64,000 bases of DNA from JACDHG01 sp963815295 (GTDB lineage: Bacteria > Actinomycetota > Actinomycetes > Propionibacteriales > Nocardioidaceae), in the NCBI GenBank assembly GCA_963815295.1, contig CAWFFZ010000008.1, positions 372,001-436,000 of the forward strand, in the 5' to 3' direction. The notes below the pieces were generated by a model. That model saw nothing but the letters and a program-made list of their open reading frames with translations. It was not told the origin of the DNA and ran no database searches. Position 1 is the first letter of the stretch. The number at the start of each line of letters is the position of its first letter. The translations under genes were made by a program, and so were the position numbers. Of the stretch, positions 1 through 7,824 are shown one piece after another.

Positions 1-8
1 GTCTGAGG

Positions 9-563
9 TTATCCGGACGGTGCCGCGTCGCCGCCGGGTTGTACGACGTACCAGTTGCCGCCGTTCAAGAAGATGTCGTGGCACTTCACCTCACGCTTCC
101 CCTCGTGCGCGTAGAAGTAGAGGGGATGGTCGTTGTACATGACCTGGACCGTGCCGTCGGTTCGCTCGGTGGTGGCCAACAGCGAGCTCTCAATGCCCTG
201 ACCTGCTACTGGGTCCTCCGTGGTGAGTACCGGTGGCCATGCCTCGGCGCACGCGTCGTAGCACCGGGGTTGCGACGTCGTCTCGACGTCGAAGAGGTAG
301 ATCGCCTGACCGGTCTCGTCGAACAACATCATCCCGAACTCGCTGTTTGCGGCGACGATGTGAGCGCCGCGCTCTACGGGTGCAGGCGCCGTCGATGATG
401 CTGGCTCGCTGGTCGCCGTGGCGGTCGGCGCCTCGGTCAGGTGGTCCGATGCGCTTGATGTCGACGCCGGCTGGTCCGCGGAGGAACTGGAGTCGTCGCC
501 GCACGCCGCCACGAAAGTGAGGAGCAGCATCGCGGCACAGCATCGGGACAGCATGACTGACAT
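9..563 (-). CDS. Secreted lipoprotein of the COG4315 repeat family
   Basis: The N-terminus is a lipoprotein signal (basic start, hydrophobic run, lipobox FVAAC), followed by a Ser/Thr/Ala-rich linker and then two copies of an aromatic-x-aromatic repeat (YLFDVE..., about residues 90-120, and LYFYAHEGK..., about residues 145-165). This arrangement defines the COG4315 'predicted lipoprotein' family of actinobacteria and proteobacteria. The protein should be anchored to the outer face of the membrane. Each repeat keeps a Cys pair or single Cys and the Trp-Pro-Pro stretch (AWPPV) typical of the family. The biochemical role is unknown. Two starts are close together: ATG at 563, or ATG at 554, which has GAGGA about 9 nt upstream and gives a cleaner signal peptide. 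It is divergent from cls. Confidence 0.82.
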   Translation of the reverse strand: MSVMLSRCCAAMLLLTFVAACGDDSSSSADQPASTSSASDHLTEAPTATATSEPASSTAPAPVERGAHIVAANSEFGMMLFDETGQAIYLFDVETTSQPRCYDACAEAWPPVLTTEDPVAGQGIESSLLATTERTDGTVQVMYNDHPLYFYAHEGKREVKCHDIFLNGGNWYVVQPGGDAAPSG

Positions 564-614
564 GTCCTCAGTATCGACCCGCGCTAGGGGTGCGACCGGT
601 AGCCTCAACGCGAC

Positions 615-2081
615 ATGTCCTCACTGCCGACCCTTTCGGTCATCGTCTCGGTCGCGTTAATGCTCGTGGACTTCGCCATCAAGGTCGTGGCCCTGGGCTT
701 CATCCCCGAGAACAGGCGACCGTCGTCGGGGACCGCTTGGCTGTTGGCCGTCTTCTTCATCCCGTTCGTGGGCATCGTGGCGTTCCTCCTGATCGGGAGC
801 CCGTACGTCGATCGAGGACGCCGCCGCATCCAAGCGGAAGTCGACGAGCATGTCCGACATCGGCTGGCCGCTATGGAGATCGCACCGGTACCGGTTGATT
901 TGCCGGGGTGGTTGCAGTCGGCCGTCCAGCTCAATCAGAATCTCGCGACGTTTCCGTACCGACCCGGGAACGACGTCACGTTCTTCGACGACTACAGCGC
1001 CTCGATCAGCGCGATGTCGGCCGAGGTCGACAGGGCCGAGCGCTACGTCAACGTCGAGTTTTACATCGTGGCGATCGACGAGGTGACTGAGCCGTTCTGG
1101 GCCGCCTGTCGGGCCGCAGTGGCCCGCGGCGTGACGGTGCGAGTGCTCTTCGACCACCTCGGTTCGCGCTCGGTTGACGGTTACAAGGACATGCTCACGT
1201 GGTTCGACGCAGCCGGCTTCATCTGGCATTCGATGCTGCCCGTCCAGCCGTTCAAGGGCCGCTGGCAGCGGCCGGACCTACGCAACCACCGCAAGATCCT
1301 GGTGGTCGACGGACGCAGCGCCGTGATCGGGTCGCAGAACCTGATCGAGCCGGGCTACAAGAGCCCGAAGAACCACCGCGAGGGCCGGACATACCGAGAG
1401 CTGACGGCTCGCATCGAGGGTCCTGTCGTCCCCACGCTCAATGCCGTCTTCGCGACCGACTGGTACGTCGAGACGCACGAGACACTAGAGCTCGAGCCGT
1501 GGGAGTTCGGCAGGGACCACGGTGATGGCGGCGCATCGTGTCAGGTGGTCCCGAGCGGACCCGGCTTCCCCAACGAGAACAACCTGCGACTGTTCAACAC
1601 GCTGATCTACGGTGCTCGTCGCCGGGTCACGGTCACCAGTCCCTACTTCGTCCCCGACGAGTCGCTGCTGTATGCGATCACCACAGCCGCCCAACGTGGT
1701 GTGGAGGTGGAGCTGTTCGTCAGCGAGGTGGGCGACCAGTTCATGGTCTGGCATGCGCAGAAGTCGTACTACCAGGCCCTGCTCCAGGCGGGCGTGCGGA
1801 TCTACCTGTATCCCGGCCCGTACATCTTGCACTCGAAGTTCTTCTCGGTTGACGACGATGCGGCGGTCCTAGGCTCCAGCAACATGGACATGCGCTCGTT
1901 CGGGCTCAACTTCGAGGTCTCTGTGATGGGCTTCGGCGGCAACTTCGTGCGCGACGTCCGCGAGGTCGAGGACAAGTATCGCGAGGTGTCGCGCGAGCTC
2001 AACCTCGAGGAGTGGAGCGCGCGGCCACTGCGCAAGCGCTACGTCGACAACGTGATGCGGTTGACCTCAGCACTGCAGTGA
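615..2081 (+). CDS. cls: Cardiolipin synthase (phospholipase D superfamily)
   Basis: This 488-residue membrane enzyme condenses phosphatidylglycerol or a related donor to make cardiolipin. Two N-terminal membrane segments (about residues 5-25 and 40-62) form the PLDc_N region. Two HKD active-site motifs follow, at H225/K227/D232 (NHRKILVVDG) and H406/K408/D413 (LHSKFFSVDD), each with the downstream G-S-x-N (IGSQN, LGSSN). Length and order match bacterial ClsA-type enzymes. The ATG at 615 has no strong Shine-Dalgarno sequence; a TAGCCT box at 600-605 would give a very short leader. A small PLDc_N/SHOCT gene follows on the same strand. Confidence 0.93.
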   Translation: MSSLPTLSVIVSVALMLVDFAIKVVALGFIPENRRPSSGTAWLLAVFFIPFVGIVAFLLIGSPYVDRGRRRIQAEVDEHVRHRLAAMEIAPVPVDLPGWLQSAVQLNQNLATFPYRPGNDVTFFDDYSASISAMSAEVDRAERYVNVEFYIVAIDEVTEPFWAACRAAVARGVTVRVLFDHLGSRSVDGYKDMLTWFDAAGFIWHSMLPVQPFKGRWQRPDLRNHRKILVVDGRSAVIGSQNLIEPGYKSPKNHREGRTYRELTARIEGPVVPTLNAVFATDWYVETHETLELEPWEFGRDHGDGGASCQVVPSGPGFPNENNLRLFNTLIYGARRRVTVTSPYFVPDESLLYAITTAAQRGVEVELFVSEVGDQFMVWHAQKSYYQALLQAGVRIYLYPGPYILHSKFFSVDDDAAVLGSSNMDMRSFGLNFEVSVMGFGGNFVRDVREVEDKYREVSRELNLEEWSARPLRKRYVDNVMRLTSALQ

Positions 2082-2178
2082 TCTGCTGGAACGCATCGGC
2101 GCGTCCACGGCGAGGTGCCCGTGATTGCTTGCCATGTGCGAATAGGGTCAGACAACTGACACAAACGAAGGAGCAACG

Positions 2179-2574
2179 ATGGACTCGATCACGACCGATT
2201 TTTGGGAGGTTCTCCTGTGGAGCTTCTGGTTCTTCATATGGATCGCAGCCTTTATGGTGTGGTTCCGTTGCATCTTCGACCTCTTCGGCGACCGCAGCCT
2301 CAGCGGCTGGGGCAAGGCCGGGTGGGCCATCCTGCTCATCTTCGTGCCGTGGCTCGGTGCGCTGATCTACCTGATCGTGCGCGGTCGGAGCATGACTGAG
2401 CGGCAGATGGCTGCCCTGTCTCGGCAGCAGGATGCCGAAAAGAAGTACATCCAGCAGGTTGCTGGTGGGCAGAGCGGTGCGGCTCAGGAGATCGCCAGCG
2501 CGAAGGCGCTGCTCGACTCCGGCGCCATCACCCAGGCTGAGTTCGACAGCCTCAAGGCGAAGGCCCTCGCCTGA
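2179..2574 (+). CDS. Small membrane protein with PLDc_N-like and SHOCT domains
   Basis: This is a 131-residue protein with two membrane segments near the N-terminus (about residues 10-32 and 45-68), resembling the PLDc_N (phospholipase D nuclease N-terminal) module. The C-terminal 30 residues (SAKALLDSGAITQAEFDSL) are a clear SHOCT domain, a short oligomerisation motif. No catalytic motif is present, so a membrane-associated scaffold or regulator is more likely than an enzyme. AAGGAG at 2168-2173 sits 5 nt before the ATG and fixes the start. It lies about 100 bp after cls and may be co-expressed with it, but that is inference. Confidence 0.8.
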   Translation: MDSITTDFWEVLLWSFWFFIWIAAFMVWFRCIFDLFGDRSLSGWGKAGWAILLIFVPWLGALIYLIVRGRSMTERQMAALSRQQDAEKKYIQQVAGGQSGAAQEIASAKALLDSGAITQAEFDSLKAKALA

Positions 2575-2616
2575 CGCTCTTGTAGCCGACTCCGGCCCTA
2601 GGGCCCGGCGGCTTCG

Positions 2617-2976
2617 TTACCCCGTGAGTCGCTCCGAGTGCTCGCGCTCGTCGGCCCGTACGACGCCTGGGCTGGCCGCGACCAGCCGCCAGCGAGTGAT
2701 CGCCGCATCGGGTCCCTCGAGCACTCCGGCGGCCAATGCTCCGTCGATCAGCGAGCGCACGCGCAGCTCCTCGCTCGGCTCGGTCGCGAAGAGGATGCGG
2801 AGCGTCACATCGGCGCCGTGTCGCTGCACACCCGTGTGGTGCGCGGCGAGCGGGCACCGTCCGTCGTGCTCCCAGGTGCCGCACAGCGCGCGGGTGACGG
2901 CCGCGCCGAGCGCGCGCTCGTCGGGCTCGTCGGACGTCAGCACCACTCCGGCGTCGTGGGCGAAGGGCTCCCTCAC
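2617..2976 (-). CDS. Conserved actinobacterial hypothetical protein
   Basis: This is a 119-residue soluble protein with no signal or membrane segment. The block ALCGTWEHDGRCPLAAHHT (about residues 30-48) has two Cys and several His that could bind metal. It is followed by an LRILFATEP strand and a C-terminal ...RADEREHSERL helix. I recognise the pattern as a recurrent conserved hypothetical in actinobacteria but know no function. Codon use (GC-rich third positions) supports coding on this strand. It lies convergent to the SHOCT gene and just downstream of the secreted beta-propeller gene. Confidence 0.6.
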   Translation of the reverse strand: MREPFAHDAGVVLTSDEPDERALGAAVTRALCGTWEHDGRCPLAAHHTGVQRHGADVTLRILFATEPSEELRVRSLIDGALAAGVLEGPDAAITRWRLVAASPGVVRADEREHSERLTG

Positions 2977-2981
2977 TGAGC

Positions 2982-3905
2982 TCAGCGATCGACGACGGTG
3001 ACTTCGAAGCTGTCGGCTGTGGGCGGGACTCCGGTGTCGAATTTCGCGTTCACGGCCGCGAGCTTGTCGCCGAACCGGGCTACGGTCGTGGGGATCTGGA
3101 ACAAGCTGCTCGTGATCACCTTGGAGACCGAACCGGAGGTGAGGTGCCCACTCAGCCGGATCTCTGCTATTTGGTTGGAGAAGTTCTGGACGGCATAGAT
3201 GGTGCGTCCCTCCATGAGGATGCCATCGACGTTGGGCAAGCTGAGTCCCTCGATCGTGCGGCTTGCGCCGGTACGGGCGTTGACCACGTTGAGGGCGGCG
3301 TTATCCGAGTGGGCAACGACGAGTCTCGAGCCGTCAGCGGTGGCTTGGATGCCGTTGTTATTGAACCCTGGGGTCACTTCTGCGGCAGGGCCGCTCAGAG
3401 CGAGTGTCCTGAATGGGCCGGGCCGGTGCTTGACGATGGGCACGAAGTACAGCTCGGCTTGGGACGAGTTGGTAAACCAGGCACCAGTCCGCGTCACTGC
3501 CACGTCGTTGATGACTGACGGATCCGTGGAGAACTGGTACGTCGCGAGGGTGGCGCCGGTCTTGAGGTGATAGACGTACCCCCTCCCGTCGAATCCGCCG
3601 GCGACGAAGAGAAGCTTGTCCGCCACGTCGACCCGCAGGCCGAGGGCGCTCCGGCCAGGCGGGTTGTCGATGAACTTCTCGACTGCGCCCGTCTTGATGT
3701 TGCCTCTGAAGATGTCGCCTGCGAACAGGTCGCCCGCGTAGAACGTGGATCCTGCGCCGCTGGCAATGCCCTCGGCTGACGTGGCACCCGGCAGCACGAT
3801 CTGGGACTGCGGGTGTTTTGCATGGGCGGTGGGCACCGCCATTGACACTGCCGTCACCGCTGCGACGGCCAAGGCTGTGACTACTCTCGATCTGGATTTG
3901 CTCAT
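2982..3905 (-). CDS. Secreted SMP-30/gluconolactonase-like beta-propeller protein
   Basis: This is a 307-residue exported protein. It has a Sec signal peptide (MSKSRSRVVTALAVAAVTAV..., cleavage near AHA) and then repeated short strand blocks (GDLFAGDIFRGN, DKLLFVAGGFDGRGYVY, GSRLVVAHSDNAALNVVN) typical of the SMP-30/NHL-type six-bladed propellers used by lactonases or as binding scaffolds. No full set of metal ligands can be assigned by eye, so the substrate is unknown. The reading frame runs open upstream to 4856, antisense-like through the methyltransferase gene. The ATG at 3905 gives the signal peptide and is the sensible start. Confidence 0.78.
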   Translation of the reverse strand: MSKSRSRVVTALAVAAVTAVSMAVPTAHAKHPQSQIVLPGATSAEGIASGAGSTFYAGDLFAGDIFRGNIKTGAVEKFIDNPPGRSALGLRVDVADKLLFVAGGFDGRGYVYHLKTGATLATYQFSTDPSVINDVAVTRTGAWFTNSSQAELYFVPIVKHRPGPFRTLALSGPAAEVTPGFNNNGIQATADGSRLVVAHSDNAALNVVNARTGASRTIEGLSLPNVDGILMEGRTIYAVQNFSNQIAEIRLSGHLTSGSVSKVITSSLFQIPTTVARFGDKLAAVNAKFDTGVPPTADSFEVTVVDR

Positions 3906-3985
3906 GGGGGCTCCGTCCGTGTCGGCACTAGCATGCTCCGCTCGTGCTCCCCGGTCCATAGCATGTTTGGGCAGGTCGGCAGGGC

Positions 3986-5068
3986 CTACTTGCGGCAGAC
4001 GTAATAGTCGTTGAACAGGTCGTCCTCGAGCTCTTTGACCTGGATGTCTGTGAAACCGGCCTCGTGCAGCATCGAGGTAGCCAGCTGTCGTCCCCAGACC
4101 GTGCCGAGACCGTCCCCGCCCAGGCCCAGCGAGACGGTCATGCAGTGCATGGTGGAGATCGTGTAGAGCATCGGCGCAAAAGAGCTCTCGATGTTGTCCT
4201 CGACTTTGCTGGACGCCTTGATGTCGATCATCAGGAATACGCCGCCCGGGCGGGTGGCCCGCGCGATGGCAGCCAGCACCTGGCCGGGGTGTGCCTGGTC
4301 GTGCACCGCGTCGAAGGCCGTAACCAGGTCGAAGGCCCCCGGCTGGTCCAGCGTGGCTGCGTCGCACAGCTCGAACCGGGCGTTGGTCAGACCCTGGCTC
4401 TGCGCCTCGACGTTCGCCCGCTCGATCGCCCGCTCGGAGAAGTCGAAGCCCACGAACCGGCTGGCGGGATACTCCCGCGCCAAGACGTTGACCGCGTGCC
4501 CGCTGCCGCAGCCGACATCGGCGACGTCGATCCCGGCCCGCAGGCGCGCATCGAGCCCGTTGACGAGCGGCACCACCGCGCCTATGAGAGCGGCATCGAC
4601 GAACGACCGGCTGTTGTCGTCCATCACCGCGTGAAACCTCGGGTAATGCCCGTAGGAGAGGCCTCCTCCCTCGCGGAAGCACCGCACGACGTCCTGCTCC
4701 ACTTCCGCTAGCAGGGGGATGAATTGCGTGGCGCTGGCAAGGTTGTTCGGCCCGGCCTTCGTGGTGAGCCATCCGGCGTGCTCCGGCGGCAGTGAAAAGG
4801 TCCCAGCGGTCGGGTCGTGCTCGACGACACCGGCCACGGTCATCCCGCCGAGCCACTCACGCACGTACCGCTCGTTCAGGGCGGCCCCTCTGGACAGTTC
4901 CTCACTAGTGACCGCCCCGGCTGCGGCCAGCGCGTCGAACAGTCCGGTCTGGTGGCCGATGCTGGTCAGCAGGGCGGTGAAGCCGGCGTTGAGCATGCCA
5001 ATCATCCGGTCGCCGAAGGCCTCGAACTTGGCCTGGTCTGTGTCGGTGCGTTCCTCGATCGCGGTCAT
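3986..5068 (-). CDS. Class I SAM-dependent methyltransferase with N-terminal winged helix (Rv2258c-like)
   Basis: This is a 360-residue cytosolic protein. An N-terminal dimerisation/winged-helix region (about residues 15-90, with LFDALAAAGAVTSEELS and NERYVREWLGGM) precedes a Rossmann methyltransferase fold with SAM motif I VADVGCGSGHAVNVLA near residue 185. An acidic motif II region (FVGFDFSERAI) and motif FDLVTAFDAVHDQAHPG follow. This layout matches the Rv2258c-type small-molecule methyltransferases. The substrate cannot be told from sequence. AAGGAG lies 6 nt before the ATG at 5068, which I prefer over the ATG at 5086. A LuxR-type regulator lies just upstream on the same strand. Confidence 0.85.
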   Translation of the reverse strand: MTAIEERTDTDQAKFEAFGDRMIGMLNAGFTALLTSIGHQTGLFDALAAAGAVTSEELSRGAALNERYVREWLGGMTVAGVVEHDPTAGTFSLPPEHAGWLTTKAGPNNLASATQFIPLLAEVEQDVVRCFREGGGLSYGHYPRFHAVMDDNSRSFVDAALIGAVVPLVNGLDARLRAGIDVADVGCGSGHAVNVLAREYPASRFVGFDFSERAIERANVEAQSQGLTNARFELCDAATLDQPGAFDLVTAFDAVHDQAHPGQVLAAIARATRPGGVFLMIDIKASSKVEDNIESSFAPMLYTISTMHCMTVSLGLGGDGLGTVWGRQLATSMLHEAGFTDIQVKELEDDLFNDYYVCRK

Positions 5069-5209
5069 CGCGGTCTCCTTCATCACGTAGGCCCGCGGCT
5101 GCGGGCGGTCTGCCTTTCAGCCTGAGCGCGCGCCTGGCCACCGCACATCGACCAGATGATGTGAGTCCAACCCAGCGCATGGTCCGAACGGTGTACGCCG
5201 CACAGCAGG

Positions 5210-6860
5210 TCAGGCGCGGCGCGCCGGTGACACCAGACCCTGCTCGTGCGCCCACGCAGCCGCGGCTGTGCGTGACCCCACGCCCAGCTTCAGGTAGATG
5301 TTGGCCAGGTGTCGCCGCACCGTGGCCTCAGTGATCGAGAGCGCCTGGGCGGCATCCCGGTTGCTCAGCCCGGCTGCCACCTGGCGCAGCACCTCCACTT
5401 CGCGTGCGGTGAGCCTTCCGGCCGCGTGGAACCTCGTCCGGCTCTGCTGCGCTCTCCTTGATGCCCAGGCGTCGGAAAACCGACTCCGCCGCGTCGCGGT
5501 GCTCGCGCTCGGCGGCTGCATGTCCCAACAGTCCGTGCGCGTCGGCACGTCGGGCGTCTGCGTTCGCCGCGTCGTACCACGCCCGCATCCGTCGGTAGCC
5601 TTCGGCGGCCCGGGACAGCGGCTCGATCGCGTCGAACGGCCTCCCGGCTGCCAGGGCGACGAGTCCGGCCGCATGGTCGGCCCAGGCCCCGAAGCCCGGC
5701 GTGCCGAAGTCGTCCGCGAGCGTACGCAGGTTCCGGGCAGCCGCAGCCGCGGCGTCCGGCCGACCGGCCGCGACCCCGATCTCGACCTGCGCGCGCATCA
5801 ACCGCGCGCAGCGAAACGGGTCCGCGGATCCACGGACCACGGCGTCAGTGATCTCGGCCCAGGCGCTGTCGCCCTCGCCGCGGGCCAGGAGCAGCAGCGC
5901 CCGCCCAGGCTGCGGATCCCGCCCGAGCGATGCTGCCCGCTCGAAGAACAGGTCGGCGGCCTTGAGGTCGCCGCGCAACCGATGGCACTCGCCGTGCTGG
6001 TACTCGGCCTCCGCCACCGCCTCGACGTTCAGCTCACGCAGCTCGGTCACCACCACGTCAGCCTGCTGCCCTGCGGCGGCCCAGGAGCCCTCCGCGACCA
6101 GGAGCTCGACGTCGTGCGCGCGGCACACACCCGTGAACATGACGGCCTCGGAGAAGTCTTCGAGCCATCGGTGGGCGGCCTCGGACCAGTGCCGGGCGCG
6201 GTTCAGGTCGGCCACGCTCAGGCAGGCCGAGACGATCGTGCAGTAGATGTGGCCGACCCAGTCAGGGGAGACGCCGCCGCCGACCACGCGAAGCATGGAC
6301 TCCTCGAGGAGCGCGAACGCGTCGGGGACCCGGCCGCGGCGCAGGGTTGCGAGCCCCGACCCGAGGTAGCCGAGGGCGATCAGGCTCTCATCGCTGTGCT
6401 GGGCGCCAAGCCGGCGCAGCTCGGTCGCGAGGTGCTCGGCCTCATCCAGTCGCGCCTCCTCTAGGGCCATCGATAGGTCGACGTACCAGAGGACACCGTG
6501 GATCGGTCCCACCGGCTGGTCGGCAAGCAGGCGACGGGCCCGGCCCAGCCATCCTGACGCGAGCGCCGGCTCGCCGCGCATCGCGAGCATTCCGCCGAGG
6601 TCGAGCGCCTGTGCCGCGGCCCGGTCGAGGTGCCCTGAGGCCAGGAAGGCGCGGTGCGCAGACTCGGTCAGCTGCAGGCACTCCGTCATAAGGCCGAGCC
6701 ACCACGCGGCCTCCGCGAGGCGATGCAGGTCCTCCACCTCGAGGGGTGCCACGCCCTGCGCCGACATCAGTGCGTCGTATGCCGTGTCGTACCGATGCGC
6801 GCGCAGCGCCAAACGCGCGCGCTCGAGCAACTGCCGCCTGTGGTCGGCCTGTGTCCCCAC
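5210..6860 (-). CDS. LuxR-family regulator with TPR-like repeats (frameshifted)
   Basis: The gene spans two frames. Residues 1 to about 470 (from GTG at 6860) are an all-helical TPR-like region without an ATPase P-loop. The C-terminal LuxR/GerE helix-turn-helix (LTAREVEVLRQVAAGLSN... TVRRHLANIYLKLGV) is read in the next frame. The frames meet at about 5425-5445, where skipping one base joins ...EPDEV to ...HAAGRLTARE. The restored protein is about 549 residues, a plausible full-length regulator with a DNA-binding C-terminus. I think the break is a one-base sequence error, given similar breaks in essential genes here. Targets are unknown. The neighbouring methyltransferase and alpha/beta hydrolase are candidates. 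Confidence 0.75.
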
Positions 6861-6889
6861 GCGGCCACGGTAACGGAGTTGGGTATCGG

Positions 6890-7726
6890 TTAGGAGGCGT
6901 CGTTTGGTGCGTCGAGGAACGTAGTCACGACGTCGAGGACCATCGCAGTCCGGCTCAGACCGAAGAAGTGTGTGGTGCCGGGGAACACCGCGAGCTGGGA
7001 TGTCGGAACACCGACGAAGTCGCCGTTGACGTCGCCCCCACGCAATTGCAGGAAGCGGACCGCGTGCTCGAGGGTGAGCATGTCGCAGTCACCTACGGTG
7101 ATCAACGTGGGCGCAACGATCCCCTCGATGTCGGCGTCGGACCAGCCTTCGAAGCCCTGGTCGAACGTCCCCAGCTTGTCGAGCAGATCTTGCAGCTTGT
7201 CCGGGTGCGGCGACTTGGCCACATACTCCTGCTCCATCGGGGTGCCGGCGATCATGTCGACGGTCAGTGAGCCGACTGCCTCTGCGTTCTCGGGGCGGCT
7301 GCCGGATGGGTGGTACGACGCCGACGACACGACCAGCTTGCGGACCAGTTCCGGGTACTTGATCGCCAGATGCAATGCCGTGGCACCGCCGACGCTGAAC
7401 CCGAACACGTCCACCTGCGGGAGCTTCAGGTGCTCGAGTAGCCCCACGACGTCGGACGCCAGGTCGGCGCCGGTCAGGAGGCGGTCGATGTCGTTGGTTC
7501 GTCCGTGTGCCTGGAAGTCTGTCGCGATGACCTGTCGGGTCTGCGCCAGTGCCGGAAGGATCTGACCGAACTGCAAGTCGATGTTGAACAGCCCGCCGTG
7601 TAGCAGGAGCAGAGGCGTCCCACCCGAGCCGTGGATCTCGTAGTACATCTGCAAGCCGTTGACTGGGGCGAATCCCGTCTGGGGTTCCGCGGTGGAGCTC
7701 TGCGTCTCTGTTACCTGCTCAGTCAA
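6890..7726 (-). CDS. Alpha/beta-fold hydrolase
   Basis: This is a 278-residue serine hydrolase of the alpha/beta superfamily. It has the oxyanion-hole motif LLLLHGG (about residues 38-44), nucleophile elbow GFSVGG (about residue 110), an acid candidate in VGDCDML and a catalytic His in GTTHFFG near the C-terminus. The substrate is unknown; the sequence resembles the prolyl aminopeptidase/lactonase-like branch. The start codon is TTG at 7726, preceded by GAGGAGG at a good distance. It sits between two LuxR-type regulators on the same strand, which suggests common control. Confidence 0.88.
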   Translation of the reverse strand: MTEQVTETQSSTAEPQTGFAPVNGLQMYYEIHGSGGTPLLLLHGGLFNIDLQFGQILPALAQTRQVIATDFQAHGRTNDIDRLLTGADLASDVVGLLEHLKLPQVDVFGFSVGGATALHLAIKYPELVRKLVVSSASYHPSGSRPENAEAVGSLTVDMIAGTPMEQEYVAKSPHPDKLQDLLDKLGTFDQGFEGWSDADIEGIVAPTLITVGDCDMLTLEHAVRFLQLRGGDVNGDFVGVPTSQLAVFPGTTHFFGLSRTAMVLDVVTTFLDAPNDAS

Positions 7727-7824
7727 GGCGTGCCTCCTCGTTCCGGTCTCCAGTCAAGGTGAAGCACCATATCGTGCGGTACCGCCCACCCGAGTGCTGC
7801 CGTGCACACCGAGACGGTGGCTCA

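Noticed and set aside
39..398. Many long open frames on the strand opposite real genes.
   Set aside because: They lack ribosome sites, conserved motifs and sensible composition, and result from high GC content in the third codon positions.
3906..4856. A 624-residue secreted protein starting at 4856.
   Set aside because: The upstream part is antisense-like composition inside the methyltransferase gene; the signal peptide at 3905 is the natural start.
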